64,000 nt of DNA, from contig CP168942.1 in NCBI GenBank assembly GCA_041871065.1, forward strand, positions 554,001 through 618,000. Reading direction: 5' to 3'. This document shows, in pieces, positions 1 through 8,562 of this stretch (positions are counted from its first letter, which is position 1; each line of letters opens with the position of its first letter). Origin of the DNA: Weissella confusa (GTDB lineage Bacteria > Bacillota > Bacilli > Lactobacillales > Lactobacillaceae). The notes beneath the pieces are model-generated. The model did no database searches. It was given only the letters and a program-made list of their open reading frames with translations, and was not told where the DNA came from. Made by a program: the position numbers and the translations under genes.

Positions 1-417
1 CAAATCATGTTTACAGATGCATCATTTATGATTGTTGCGGCGTACATTGAAATTCCATTCATGATTATGCCAATTTTCAACTCATTGGTTGAATTGGATC
101 GCAGCTTGATTAATGCAGCTCGTGATTTGGGGGCAACACCATGGCAAACGTTGACGAAGGTCATTATTCCAATGTCAATGGGTGGTGTGAAGGCTGGTAT
201 TCAAGCCGTCTTCATCCCAACGCTATCACTATTCATGATTACCCGTTTGATTGGTGGAAACCGCGTCATTACGCTGGGTACTGCCATTGAAGAGCACTTC
301 TTGGTGACGCAAAACTGGGGAATGGGTTCAACAATTGGTGTGATTTTGATTATTGCCATGGCTGCAACGATGTTCTTTACGCGTGATCGTAAGAAGAAGG
401 GAGGCCGTCGTGGATAA
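1..417 (+). CDS. potB: Spermidine/putrescine ABC transporter permease PotB, 3' fragment
   Basis: Only the last 138 codons are inside the window; the reading frame is already open at base 1. The product is a polytopic inner subunit of a binding-protein-dependent ABC importer. The EAA loop that docks on the ATPase is visible as LINAARDLGATPWQTL, followed by hydrophobic segments and a short basic cytoplasmic end (KKKGGRRG). It overlaps the GTG start of the next permease by 8 bases, so the two are translationally coupled. The polyamine assignment rests on the partner genes, mainly the PotD-type binding protein. The upstream part and potA should lie just left of the window. Confidence 0.85.
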   Translation, partial: QIMFTDASFMIVAAYIEIPFMIMPIFNSLVELDRSLINAARDLGATPWQTLTKVIIPMSMGGVKAGIQAVFIPTLSLFMITRLIGGNRVITLGTAIEEHFLVTQNWGMGSTIGVILIIAMAATMFFTRDRKKKGGRRG

Positions 418-1240
418 TAAGCCAAAAAAGTGGTCATACATTTACTTGGTGTTTGTTTTCATCTTGATGTATGCGCCAATCTTCTATTTGATTTTCTACT
501 CATTCAACAAGGGTGATTACATGAGTGGCTTTGAAGGCTTCTCATTGCGTCACTACGGCGACATGTTCGCTGATACTCGCTTGATGGAAATTTTGGTTAA
601 CACGTTCATTGTGGCATTGCTTTCTTCTGTGATTGCAACGCTAATTGGAACGTTTGGTGCCTTGGGTGTTTACAACACGAAGAATCGTGGGACGAAGAAC
701 TTGTTGCTATCATTGAATAACGTATTGATGGTTTCACCAGACGTTATCATTGGTGCTAGTTTCTTGATTTTCTTCACGATGATTGGCATGAGCCTTGGCT
801 TTGGGTCAGTTGTGTTGTCACACATCGCATTCTCAATTCCGATTGTTGTGTTGATGGTCTTGCCACGTTTGAATGAAATGAACCCAGCGTTGATCGACGC
901 TGCTCGCGACTTGGGCGCGTCTAACTATCAAGTGTTGTCACGTGTTGTTTTGCCTTATGCTTGGCCTGGTATTTTGGCTGGGTTCTTCATGGCTATCACG
1001 TACTCACTTGATGATTTCGCGGTAACATTCTTCGTGACTGGAAACGGATTCTCAACGTTGTCAGTTGAAATTTACTCACGTGCACGTCAAGGAATTGACT
1101 TGTCAATTAACGCCTTGTCAGCCTTGATGTTCTTGTTGTCTTTGCTTTTGGTCACAATCTACTACTTCATTTCAAACTACAGTATGAAGTCAAGTAAGAA
1201 GAAGCGTGGCGGTGCAGCGGGAATGGTGGTACATCAATAA
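410..1240 (+). CDS. potC: Spermidine/putrescine ABC transporter permease PotC
   Basis: 276-residue second permease of the polyamine importer. I chose GTG at 410 because a gggagg ribosome site lies at 399-404 and the protein then starts MDNKPKKW before the first membrane span, the usual PotC layout; an in-frame ATG at 353 would add 19 residues encoded inside potB with no ribosome site. About six membrane spans are visible. The EAA motif reads LIDAARDLGASNYQVL. The stop codon overlaps the potD start (TAATG), the expected potBCD coupling. Function follows from family and neighbours; substrate preference (spermidine or putrescine) cannot be read from sequence. Confidence 0.88.
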   Translation: MDNKPKKWSYIYLVFVFILMYAPIFYLIFYSFNKGDYMSGFEGFSLRHYGDMFADTRLMEILVNTFIVALLSSVIATLIGTFGALGVYNTKNRGTKNLLLSLNNVLMVSPDVIIGASFLIFFTMIGMSLGFGSVVLSHIAFSIPIVVLMVLPRLNEMNPALIDAARDLGASNYQVLSRVVLPYAWPGILAGFFMAITYSLDDFAVTFFVTGNGFSTLSVEIYSRARQGIDLSINALSALMFLLSLLLVTIYYFISNYSMKSSKKKRGGAAGMVVHQ

Positions 1241-2325
1241 TGAAGAGATTAGCATGGTTAACCGGGATTATTCTGGCCGCAGTCGCTTTGTTATTTGGTA
1301 TCAATCTAGCATTGCAAAAGTCGGCCGAGTCTGGCTTGAAGTCAGGCGCTAATAAGACCCTAACGATTTATAACTGGGGAGATTACATCGACCCAACGTT
1401 GATTAAGAAGTTCCAAAACGAAACTGGTTACAAAGTGGACTATGAGACATTTGACTCAAACGAAGCGATGTTTACGAAGATTCAACAAGGTGGAACACAC
1501 TATGATTTGGCGGTTCCGTCAGATTACATGATCCAGAAGATGAAGAAGGCCAATATGTTGGTCAAGCTTGATCACAGCAAGTTGACTGGTTTAAACAACT
1601 ACGATGACCGTTTTATGGATCAACCGTTTGATTGTGGTAACGAGTACTCAGTGCCTTATTTCTGGGGAACATTGGGAATTGTTTACAACGACAAGTACGT
1701 TAAGCCAGGGGAAATTAAGACCTGGAATGACCTATGGAACCCACGTTTTAAGAATTCAATCATGTTGATTGATTCTTCTCGTGACATCATGGGGATGACG
1801 TTGGCCTCAAGTGGTAATTCAGTTAACACAAAGAGCATTCCAGAATTGGCTGCGGCTAAGGGAAAGCTTGAAACATTGATGCCAAACGTTAAGGCGATTG
1901 TTGCCGACGAAATCAAGATGTACATGGCCCAAGATGAGGCTGCCTTGGCAGTTGATTACTCAGGTGATGCTGCCGAAATGATTTCTGAAAACTGTCATCT
2001 GCACTATGTGGTGCCATCTGACGGTGGTAACATGTGGTTCGATAATATCGTTATGCCTAAGACGGTGAAGAATAAGAAAGCAGCGTATGCATTCATTAAC
2101 TTCATGAGCAAGCCAGAAAATGCAGCGAAGAATGCTGAATATGTTGGTTATGCAACGCCTAATAAGAAGGCGAAGGCTTTGTTGCCAAAGTCAATTCGTA
2201 ACGATAAGCAATGGTATCCAGATGCCAAGACATTGTCGCATTTGGAAGTTTACCAAGACCTCGGCCCATACTGGGTTGGTCAATACAACGATTACTTCTT
2301 GGAATTCAAGATGACAAACCGTTAA
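1240..2325 (+). CDS. potD: Spermidine/putrescine-binding protein PotD
   Basis: 361 residues, extracytoplasmic solute-binding subunit. A hydrophobic N-terminal segment (residues 5-24) precedes the mature domain. It carries no lipobox cysteine, so the protein is probably held by an uncleaved signal anchor rather than by lipid. The mature part opens with TLTIYNWGDYIDPTLIKKF, the characteristic PotD/PotF beginning, and contains the aromatic and acidic residues typical of polyamine pockets (for example WFDNIVMPK and the YWGTLG-like segment). It is last in the operon and is followed 6 bases later by a strong terminator. The missing lipobox is the only oddity. Confidence 0.9.
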   Translation: MKRLAWLTGIILAAVALLFGINLALQKSAESGLKSGANKTLTIYNWGDYIDPTLIKKFQNETGYKVDYETFDSNEAMFTKIQQGGTHYDLAVPSDYMIQKMKKANMLVKLDHSKLTGLNNYDDRFMDQPFDCGNEYSVPYFWGTLGIVYNDKYVKPGEIKTWNDLWNPRFKNSIMLIDSSRDIMGMTLASSGNSVNTKSIPELAAAKGKLETLMPNVKAIVADEIKMYMAQDEAALAVDYSGDAAEMISENCHLHYVVPSDGGNMWFDNIVMPKTVKNKKAAYAFINFMSKPENAAKNAEYVGYATPNKKAKALLPKSIRNDKQWYPDAKTLSHLEVYQDLGPYWVGQYNDYFLEFKMTNR

Positions 2326-2331
2326 GCAATG

Positions 2332-2362
2332 AAGGCCGGTGCAGCAATGTGCCGGCCTTTTT
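2332..2362 (+). terminator. Intrinsic terminator of the pot operon
   Basis: Nine-base GC-rich arms (aaggccggt / gccggcctt) with a short loop and a T run, right after potD. Confidence 0.9.
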
Positions 2363-2457
2363 GCACGCAATCACAAAATATTTACAGTTATTCTAAGGAA
2401 AGACACGTATAATGAAAGGGTTAAGTTGATTTTTAAATCAGGGGAGAAGTATTACTA

Positions 2458-3243
2458 ATGAAAAAGTTTCGACCAGAAGTGTTGATTGCTGCCATTGCGG
2501 TGGTAGTCGTCGCGGGTGCGATGGTATTTGCAGCGATGTCTGCTAAGTCTGGGGATGCACAAACAAGCTCTTCATCAAGTGCTAGTTCATCATCAACGTT
2601 GTCTAAGGCAAAGTTGGATAAGTTGACGTTGCCACAATTGTCAGATACGGTTGCTAAGAACGAAAGTGAAGTTGTGATGCATACATCAATGGGTGACATC
2701 ACGATTAAGTTGTTCAACAAGTATGCACCGTTGGCTGTTGAGAACTTCGTGACGCACGCCAAGGATGGTTACTACAACAACACGACATTCCACCGTGTCA
2801 TTAAGGATTTCATGATCCAAGGTGGTGATCCTAAGGGTGATGGTACTGGTGGTGAGTCAATTTGGAATGGTAAGGATTCTAAGATTGATAGTGGTAATGG
2901 TTTCAAGAACGAAATTAGCCCATCTTTGTACAACATCCGTGGGGCGCTTGCAATGGCGAATGCCGGTGCTGATACTAACGGGTCACAATTCTTTATCAAC
3001 CAAAATTCAGATGATGTGACCAGCAAGATTAGTGCTAAGCGTTACCCAGAAAAGATTTATGAAGCTTACAAGAAGGGTGGAAACCCAACTTTGGACGGCT
3101 CATACACAGTCTTTGGTCAAGTTATTTCAGGTATGGACGTTGTCGATAAGATTGCGTCAGTTTCTACCGATGACAGTGATAAGCCAACTGAGACGGTGAC
3201 GGTAACGTCAGTCGAAGTGGTTAAGGATGCTTCAAGCAAGTAA
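2458..3243 (+). CDS. Membrane-anchored cyclophilin-type peptidyl-prolyl isomerase
   Basis: 261 residues. Residues 1-30 form a positively charged start plus one hydrophobic span without a lipobox cysteine, then a serine-rich linker (about residues 37-50), then a cyclophilin domain from about residue 75 to the end. Cyclophilin hallmarks are visible: [17 protein letters not shown], and [19 protein letters not shown] with the catalytic and substrate-binding Phe/Gln residues. The protein should catalyse proline isomerisation outside the membrane and help exported proteins fold. Ribosome site ggggaga is well placed. It is monocistronic, with its own terminator shared with the opposing gene. Confidence 0.88.
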   Translation: MKKFRPEVLIAAIAVVVVAGAMVFAAMSAKSGDAQTSSSSSASSSSTLSKAKLDKLTLPQLSDTVAKNESEVVMHTSMGDITIKLFNKYAPLAVENFVTHAKDGYYNNTTFHRVIKDFMIQGGDPKGDGTGGESIWNGKDSKIDSGNGFKNEISPSLYNIRGALAMANAGADTNGSQFFINQNSDDVTSKISAKRYPEKIYEAYKKGGNPTLDGSYTVFGQVISGMDVVDKIASVSTDDSDKPTETVTVTSVEVVKDASSK

Positions 3244-3253
3244 AACAAAAAAG

Positions 3254-3287
3254 AAAAGCACACGCTCGAATGAGCGTGTGCTTTTTG
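3254..3287. terminator. Bidirectional terminator between convergent genes
   Basis: Fourteen-base perfect stem (aaaagcacacgctc / gagcgtgtgctttt) with a four-base loop; T runs on both strands serve the cyclophilin gene and the facing minus-strand gene. Confidence 0.85.
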
Positions 3288-3653
3288 TTAGTGCGCAGTT
3301 TCTTCTTCCTCTTGCACTTCATGCGCTTGCGCAGTGTTGTTAACAAGCAATTGGAAGTAGTTATCAAATCCAGGCTTGTCATAACTTTGCATCAAAGCAA
3401 TGAAGTCAACAGTAGACCATTCACTGACAACAATGGCACCATCATTGTATTGCAAACTGCGCGCAATTGATGATGTGTTCTCAACTAGATAGAAGGTCTC
3501 ATTTGTGTCTAGGTACAACAACTGCAACTTGATGTTACGGTTGGCACCTAGAGCGGCCTTCGCAGCTAGGAATGGGTCTGAAACGAAACGTTGACTAACG
3601 TTCTCGTGACGAAACTTGTGAATCGTCTCCAACGTGTTACCAATAATCTTCAT
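3288..3653 (-). CDS. Hypothetical protein, 121 aa
   Basis: I do not recognise this protein. The open frame extends further upstream, but ATG at 3653 has an aggaa ribosome site at the right distance, while the upstream extension is AT-rich and looks non-coding. The product begins MKIIGNTLETIHKF, has no membrane span or signal peptide, and ends in an acidic tail with several consecutive glutamates and a C-terminal histidine. It is predicted cytoplasmic with mixed alpha/beta character. It converges on the cyclophilin gene and lies downstream of the universal stress protein gene, separated from it by a terminator, so it probably has its own promoter. Confidence 0.65.
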   Translation of the reverse strand: MKIIGNTLETIHKFRHENVSQRFVSDPFLAAKAALGANRNIKLQLLYLDTNETFYLVENTSSIARSLQYNDGAIVVSEWSTVDFIALMQSYDKPGFDNYFQLLVNNTAQAHEVQEEEETAH

Positions 3654-3798
3654 AGCGAGTTCCTCGACTTTATCGAATAATAAATTAGAATGATAAAAAA
3701 TACCGTTTTCTAATAACATTTTAATAAAACGTTGATAAGCATTATAATACCACCATATATCGAATACGACTAGATGGTTTTGTGTATTAAAAATGAAA

Positions 3799-3827
3799 GC
3801 CACCAACCTGCGAGTTTGGTTGGTGGC
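3799..3827 (-). terminator. Terminator of the usp gene
   Basis: Ten-base perfect stem gccaccaacc / ggttggtggc just beyond the usp stop codon, followed on the minus strand by a T-rich tract. Confidence 0.75.
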
Positions 3828-3836
3828 AATATCGAA

Positions 3837-4286
3837 TTATTGAATGATCAAAACGTCAGTCTTAGCGTTTTGAACAACGAATGAGGCAACTGAACCAACC
3901 AACAAACGCTCCAAAGTGTTCAAGCCAGACTTTCCAAGCATGATCAATTCGTTGCCGTGATCAGCAGGGAAGTCGCGGGCGATAACCGTCTTAGGTGAAC
4001 CGAAACGAACGTGGATGTTAACATCCTTGGCACCTTCGTTTTGAGCAAGTTCTTGGTACTTAGCCAACTTTTCTTCGGCGTCTTGAACCAATTGGTAGAC
4101 AACGTCACCAGAAATTGACATACCAGCCAAACCTGACAATGAGTTTGTGTCGATAACGTACAACAAGTCCAATGAAGTCTCGTTACGTACGGCAACGGCA
4201 GCGGCTTTTTCAACCAACTTCTCTGAAATCTTTGATCCGTCGACTGGGGCCAAAATGTTCTTGTAGTTAATGCTTTCTGCAGCCAT
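3837..4286 (-). CDS. Universal stress protein, UspA family
   Basis: 149 residues, a single Usp domain. It begins NILAPVDGSKISEK, the beta1-loop-alpha1 signature, and ends with the ATP-binding Usp motif in LGKSGLNTLERLLVGSVASF (G-x2-G-x9-G-S/T spacing), so it should belong to the nucleotide-binding subgroup. Such proteins are cytoplasmic dimers induced in starvation or acid stress. An aaaggatgg ribosome site precedes the ATG. It is monocistronic with its own terminator, divergent from the structured RNA that starts about 245 bases upstream on the other strand. Confidence 0.9.
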   Translation of the reverse strand: MAAESINYKNILAPVDGSKISEKLVEKAAAVAVRNETSLDLLYVIDTNSLSGLAGMSISGDVVYQLVQDAEEKLAKYQELAQNEGAKDVNIHVRFGSPKTVIARDFPADHGNELIMLGKSGLNTLERLLVGSVASFVVQNAKTDVLIIQ

Positions 4287-4495
4287 GGCGATTTACCATC
4301 CTTTTTTAATCGATTTAGACAACATTTGTATGTGTCCCTTTGATATAAATTATTATATACCCAATGATACAAGAATGTAAGCGGTTTCTGTTAGACGATT
4401 AATCGAGAAAATAATGAGCGTCTAACCGTAGTTTATGACGTTTTTGTTTTTAATGTTACTAAATTATGTCAGCGGTGAAAAAACAGGTTCTTAAC

Positions 4496-4524
4496 TTGCT
4501 TCCCAAATGATAGCCATGTATAAT
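4496..4524 (+). promoter_or_regulatory. Sigma-A promoter of the 4.53-kb ncRNA
   Basis: TTGCTT at 4496-4501, exactly 17 bases, then TATAAT at 4519-4524. Transcription should start near 4531. Confidence 0.8.
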
Positions 4525-4530
4525 AACTGT

Positions 4531-4761
4531 TATGCGATGAGTCGAGAAGATCACGTTAGATCTTTGATAAACGGCCCTCATTAACAGCCGCATTGCTGGA
4601 GGGTGAGATAGGGAGTTGTGGAACTCGCTTCTCTGCACATGACTAACTTCGAGTTCGCTCGTTGGTGTACGTTGACTGATGGGTAACCATCACGTGAGCT
4701 AGAGCACGTCAATTCTAGCATTGCCAAGCGGAAAACGTCGGTCTTCGGACCGGCGTTTTTT
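4531..4761 (+). ncRNA. Structured non-coding RNA of unknown class, about 230 nt
   Basis: A consensus promoter and an intrinsic terminator bracket about 230 bases without a credible reading frame. Two folded domains are visible. Domain 1: GATGAG 4536-4541 with CTCATT 4577-4582, enclosing a gaagatc/gatcttt hairpin. Domain 2: CCGC 4588-4591 with GCGG 4728-4731 and TGCTGGA 4594-4600 with TCTAGCA 4714-4720, enclosing three hairpins like an enlarged cloverleaf. It lacks the hallmark sequences of RNase P RNA, tmRNA, SRP RNA or a T-box. It could be a free-standing RNA or a leader whose read-through reaches the antitoxin gene at 4850. The neighbouring usp gene recalls the Lacto-usp motif, but that gene is on the other strand. 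Confidence 0.6.
4734..4761 (+). terminator. Terminator of the ncRNA
   Basis: cgtcggtc-ttcg-gaccggcg stem with a UUCG loop followed by six T. Confidence 0.9.
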
Positions 4762-4849
4762 GCATACATAAGACATATAATTACGACTTAACCATATAAT
4801 GTACTATAATAAGTATGTTGTTAATATTCGATAAAAGGGGATATCGATT

Positions 4850-5017
4850 ATGGAAAAGTTAATACAAATTCGAGTTGAAGAAGAAATCCGTAACGGTGCC
4901 GATGAAGTCTTTCGTCAAGAAGGGCTAACAACGCAACAAGCGGTCAAAATGTTTTTGACGCAGGTTGCCAATAATGGCGAGTCACCATTTCATGATTTAT
5001 TTAGGCCAAAAGCGTAA
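4850..5017 (+). CDS. Solitary RelB/DinJ-type antitoxin-like protein, 55 aa
   Basis: Fifty-five codons. The protein begins MEKLIQIRVEEEIRNGADEV and continues FRQEGLTTQQAVKMF, the ribbon-helix-helix pattern of RelB/DinJ antitoxins (beta strand with alternating residues, then two helices). An aaaagggg ribosome site precedes the ATG, with a promoter TATAAT at 4805-4810. In complete modules a YafQ/RelE toxin follows within a few bases. Here a strong terminator follows the stop codon at once and no toxin frame exists on either strand, so this is an orphan antitoxin or a small transcription factor derived from one. The C-terminal end PFHDLFRPKA is where a toxin-binding tail would be. Confidence 0.75.
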   Translation: MEKLIQIRVEEEIRNGADEVFRQEGLTTQQAVKMFLTQVANNGESPFHDLFRPKA

Positions 5018-5024
5018 TACGATG

Positions 5025-5061
5025 AACGTCCCAGCAAAAAAGCGTGGGACGTTTATTTTTT
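5025..5061 (+). terminator. Terminator after the antitoxin-like gene
   Basis: aacgtccca / tgggacgtt stem, then a T-rich tract. Confidence 0.85.
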
Positions 5062-5122
5062 CTTCATACCGCGAGTACAATAGGTTTGCTATAATAAAAC
5101 AGAAGAAACTAGGGGGATGAAT

Positions 5123-5518
5123 ATGCAAACAATCACATTTCGACGTTTCTCTTTTTTTCAGCGACTGCTGATTAACACCATTATGTTGTTAGCCCTCGCT
5201 GGTTTATTTAAGCAAGGGCTCTATATCAGTAACTTGTTCACAGCAGTTTTGGCGGCACTTATTTTGGGTGTCCTAAATGCTTTGGTGAAGCCAGTGCTCC
5301 AAATTTTGGCATTGCCTTTTACGGTGCTAACGTTTGGTATTTTTGGCCTTATTGTTAACGGCATCGTTTTGTGGATGGCGTCAGCAATTGTGGGGGATGG
5401 CTTCCGCTTTGCAAGTTTTGGTTGGGCAGTCTTTATCGCGATCATCATGTCACTGGTGAACTTGATCATTTCAAGCTACTTCAGTCGACGAGATAGCGAC
5501 ATCAATAAGGAAGATTAA
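5123..5518 (+). CDS. PF04020-type four-span membrane protein (YvlD / phage-holin-like)
   Basis: 131 residues, nearly all hydrophobic, with four predicted spans: residues about 13-30, 34-56, 61-84 and 93-113. The motif GVLNALVKPVLQILALPFTVLTFG is typical of PF04020 proteins such as B. subtilis YvlD, which also sits immediately before hprK. ATG at 5123 is preferred over 5117 because the aggggg ribosome site at 5111-5116 would be too close to the earlier one. The stop codon is four bases before hprK, so they form an operon. The holin label is historical; a lytic role is not suggested here and the function is unknown. Confidence 0.82.
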   Translation: MQTITFRRFSFFQRLLINTIMLLALAGLFKQGLYISNLFTAVLAALILGVLNALVKPVLQILALPFTVLTFGIFGLIVNGIVLWMASAIVGDGFRFASFGWAVFIAIIMSLVNLIISSYFSRRDSDINKED

Positions 5519-5522
5519 CGAT

Positions 5523-6455
5523 ATGGCAAAGAAAATTACAGTCAAGGATTTGCTTGATAACACGCACTTGAATTTAGTTGCCGGTGAAGAATATCTAAAT
5601 CGTGAAATCACGACAGCGGATATTTCTCGTCCTGGTTTGGAAATGACGGGATACTTTAATTACTATGCACCTGAACGTGTGCAGTTGATGGGAATCACGG
5701 AAACGTCATTTGCACACCGCATGAATCACGACGAATTGTTGATGGTTGCACGTAAGATGATGCAACCGAACACACCAGCGTTTGTCGTTTCAACTGGACG
5801 TCAATTGCCACAAGAGTTTATGCAAGCAGCCTTTGAAGCACAAATTCCAGTGTTGGCGACGGAATTGACATCATCACGTATTTTGTCAAACATGACCTTC
5901 TTCTTAAGTGGCGGTTTGGCAGAACGTCAATCAGTCCACGGTGTCTTGGTCGACATCTTTGGATTGGGTGTTTTGATTACGGGTGATTCTGGGGTTGGTA
6001 AGTCAGAAACGGCGCTTGAACTTGTGCAACGTGGTCACCGTTTGATTGCGGATGACCGTGTTGATGTTTATGCACAAGATGAAGAACGTTTGGTCGGTGA
6101 GCCACCTGCTATTTTGCGTAACTTGATGGAGTTGCGTGGTGTGGGAATTATCGACGTGATGAACTTGTATGGTGCTGGTGCCGTGCGTTCACACGCAACG
6201 ATTGCCTTTAACCTGCACTTGGCCAAGTGGACAGATGATCAAAAGGTTGACCGTTTGGGTAATGGCGAGGAAGCTATCCAAATTCAAGGTGTTGATTTGC
6301 CACGCTTTGTTTTGCCAGTTCAAACTGGACGAAACTTGGCTGTTTTGATTGAAACGGCAGCTAAGAATTTCCGTGCCAAGAAGATGGGATTTGACGCAAC
6401 TGAAACATTTAACGATAATTTGAACAAGTTAATTGCTGAAAATTCAGAGAATTAA
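5523..6455 (+). CDS. hprK: HPr kinase/phosphorylase
   Basis: 310 residues, full length for the family. The N-terminal regulatory domain spans about residues 1-130. The C-terminal catalytic domain carries the Walker A loop GDSGVGKSE (about residues 154-162) and the family signature LRGVGIIDVMNLYGAGAV (about 205-222). The enzyme phosphorylates and dephosphorylates HPr at Ser46, and so decides whether CcpA binds cre sites; the matching target serine is present in HPr encoded at 15.9 kb. Translation follows the membrane protein by four bases. The lgt gene that usually follows hprK in Bacillus is absent; a terminator ends the unit. Confidence 0.96.
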   Translation: MAKKITVKDLLDNTHLNLVAGEEYLNREITTADISRPGLEMTGYFNYYAPERVQLMGITETSFAHRMNHDELLMVARKMMQPNTPAFVVSTGRQLPQEFMQAAFEAQIPVLATELTSSRILSNMTFFLSGGLAERQSVHGVLVDIFGLGVLITGDSGVGKSETALELVQRGHRLIADDRVDVYAQDEERLVGEPPAILRNLMELRGVGIIDVMNLYGAGAVRSHATIAFNLHLAKWTDDQKVDRLGNGEEAIQIQGVDLPRFVLPVQTGRNLAVLIETAAKNFRAKKMGFDATETFNDNLNKLIAENSEN

Positions 6456-6470
6456 TGATTTCATTAAGGA

Positions 6471-6495
6471 AAAGCCCCAACTGATGGGCTTTTTC
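6471..6495 (+). terminator. Terminator after hprK
   Basis: aaagccc / gggcttt stem with an eight-base loop and a T run. Confidence 0.75.
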
Positions 6496-6586
6496 ACTTT
6501 TGTGCGTTTTCAAAATTTGTGAATATGGTATTATAGAGTATGTTAGTTTTTGGCTTAAGACCAAATCTAACGCAAGGAGGAACATT

Positions 6587-7606
6587 GTGAGCAATGAAGT
6601 AATTGCAGTGCTAGGTGCTGGATCTTGGGGAACCGCCTTAGCAAATGTTGCTGCTGAGAATGGACATGATGTTCGTCTTTGGACATATAAGCCCGCTCAA
6701 GTAGCAGAAATCAATGAACAACACCGAAACAGTCAGTACCTCGGCGACAACCCTTTACATGAAGGTGTCGTTGCAACGGCCGATATGACCGAAGCGGTAC
6801 GCGATGCGACAATCGTCTTGAGTGTGGTGCCTACTAAGGCGACACGCGAGGTTGCACATCAATTGTCAGAAGTGTTGTCAGCTTTGGACCAACAAGTTGT
6901 GTTGGTCGCTGCAACGAAAGGCTTGGAGCCGGGTACTTACAAGCGTGCATCAGAGATGCTTGCTGAAGAAGTAGCTGACTCACAGCGCTTGGGCTTGGGA
7001 ATTATCTCAGGACCATCTCACGCGGAAGGGGTTATCAAGCATGACCCAACGCTAGTAACGGCTGTAAGCGAGAATTTGGCAACTGCTGAGCGCGTGCAAG
7101 CTGCCTTTACGAACAGCGTATTCCGTGTGTACACAAACACAGATTTGATTGGTGCTGAATTTGGTGCCGCATTAAAGAACGTTATTGCAATCGGTGCGGG
7201 GGCACTTGAGAGCTTGGGCTTTGATGCAAACGCTAAGGCAGGATTGTTTACACGCGGTTTGGCTGAAATCAGTCGCCTCGGGCAAGCATTTGGTGCAAAC
7301 CCACTAACGTTCATGGGCTTGTCTGGTGTTGGTGACTTGTTTGTCACGGCAACTTCAGTACACTCACGTAATTACCGTGCTGGTGTACAACTTGGAGAAG
7401 GCAAGAAGCTTGATGACATCGTCGAAAACATGGGAATGGTCATCGAAGGAATTTCAACAACCAAGGTCGCTCATGAACTTGCGCTTAAGAAGCATGTTGA
7501 AATGCCAATTACATCTACAATTTATCGTGTCTTGTACGAAGGTCAAGATATCAAGGAGGCCATCAACGAATTGATGGGTCGTCCAGTTTCACAAGAAGGG
7601 AAGTAA
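6587..7606 (+). CDS. gpsA: Glycerol-3-phosphate dehydrogenase [NAD(P)+]
   Basis: 339 residues. The start is GTG at 6587, placed by a full aaggagg ribosome site at 6574-6580; the longer open frame upstream covers the promoter and is not used. The Rossmann motif VLGAGSWGTALA lies at residues 6-17, the catalytic lysine region is GAALKNVIAIGAGALES, and LSGVGDLFVTATS carries the substrate-side residues. The enzyme reduces dihydroxyacetone phosphate to sn-glycerol 3-phosphate, the backbone for phospholipids and for the lipoteichoic acid polymer made by the ltaS cluster in this window. It is followed six bases later by galU, so the two are probably co-transcribed. Confidence 0.95.
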   Translation: MSNEVIAVLGAGSWGTALANVAAENGHDVRLWTYKPAQVAEINEQHRNSQYLGDNPLHEGVVATADMTEAVRDATIVLSVVPTKATREVAHQLSEVLSALDQQVVLVAATKGLEPGTYKRASEMLAEEVADSQRLGLGIISGPSHAEGVIKHDPTLVTAVSENLATAERVQAAFTNSVFRVYTNTDLIGAEFGAALKNVIAIGAGALESLGFDANAKAGLFTRGLAEISRLGQAFGANPLTFMGLSGVGDLFVTATSVHSRNYRAGVQLGEGKKLDDIVENMGMVIEGISTTKVAHELALKKHVEMPITSTIYRVLYEGQDIKEAINELMGRPVSQEGK

Positions 7607-7612
7607 CACACT

Positions 7613-8488
7613 ATGAAGCCAGTACGTAAGGCTATTATCCCAGCAGCAGGTTTGGGAACTCGTTTTTTGCCAGCAACTAAGGCCTTGGCCAAGGAAATGT
7701 TGCCAATCGTTGATAAGCCAACGATTCAATTTATCATCGAAGAAGCTTTGGCATCAGGTATCGAAGATATCGTTATCGTTGATGGAAAGTCAAAGCGTTC
7801 AATCGAAGATCACTTCGATTCAAACCCAGAGTTGGAAAACAACTTGAAGGAAAAGGGTAAGGACGAATTGTTGAAGTTGGTTGAAGAGACGACTGACATT
7901 AACTTGTACTTCATCCGTCAATCACACCCACGTGGATTGGGAGACGCCGTTTTGACTGCAAAGTCATTTATCGGTGACGAGCCATTCGTTGTTATGTTGG
8001 GTGATGACTTGATGGCTGATGAGACGCCTTTGACTAAGCAATTGATCGACCGTTACAACACGACGGGAGAGTCAACGCTTGCTGTTATGAAGGTTCCTCA
8101 CGAGCAAGTTTCTGAATACGGTGTGATTGCACCTGAAAAGGAAGTTGAAGACGGTTTGCACCAAGTTAACTCATTCGTTGAGAAGCCAAAGCCAGAAGAT
8201 GCACCTTCAGACTTGGCAATCATCGGACGTTACTTGTTGACGCCAGAAATCTTCGAAGAGTTGGAGAACACGGCACCTGGTAAGGGTAACGAAATCCAAT
8301 TGACGGACGCCATCGATTCATTGAACAAGCGTCAACACGTTTACGCCCACGAATTCAAGGGTAAGCGTTACGACATCGGTTCAAAGATTGGTTTCTTGAC
8401 GACTAACATTGAATACGGTTTGAACCACCCACAAACTGGTGAAGCCTTGAAGCAATACATCAAGGATTTGGCAGCTACGTTGGATTAA
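7613..8488 (+). CDS. galU: UTP-glucose-1-phosphate uridylyltransferase
   Basis: 291 residues, normal family length. The nucleotide-binding start [20 protein letters not shown] is near residues 9-28, with [12 protein letters not shown] and [12 protein letters not shown] further on as expected for bacterial GalU. It makes UDP-glucose, the donor for the glycolipid anchor glycosyltransferases at 56.7 kb and for exopolysaccharide. Codon use is strongly biased toward the set seen in highly expressed genes here. It lies directly after gpsA, and a strong terminator follows. Confidence 0.95.
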   Translation: MKPVRKAIIPAAGLGTRFLPATKALAKEMLPIVDKPTIQFIIEEALASGIEDIVIVDGKSKRSIEDHFDSNPELENNLKEKGKDELLKLVEETTDINLYFIRQSHPRGLGDAVLTAKSFIGDEPFVVMLGDDLMADETPLTKQLIDRYNTTGESTLAVMKVPHEQVSEYGVIAPEKEVEDGLHQVNSFVEKPKPEDAPSDLAIIGRYLLTPEIFEELENTAPGKGNEIQLTDAIDSLNKRQHVYAHEFKGKRYDIGSKIGFLTTNIEYGLNHPQTGEALKQYIKDLAATLD

Positions 8489-8499
8489 TCTGATTGAAA

Positions 8500-8534
8500 A
8501 GAGGGTAGCCACACGCAGAGGCTACTCTCTTTTT
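8500..8534 (+). terminator. Terminator after galU
   Basis: agagggtagcc / ggctactctct stem with T run. Confidence 0.9.
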
Positions 8535-8562
8535 GTCGGAGTAGGTTTGGAGAGAGGATTTT

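Noticed and set aside
353..409. Upstream ATG for potC
   Set aside because: Lies within potB without a ribosome site; GTG 410 has one.
4531..4761. RNase P RNA, tmRNA, SRP RNA or T-box identity
   Set aside because: None of the conserved words (for example gaggaaagtcc, the 3' CCA acceptor arm, the ggaagcagc SRP loop, the T-box sequence) is present.
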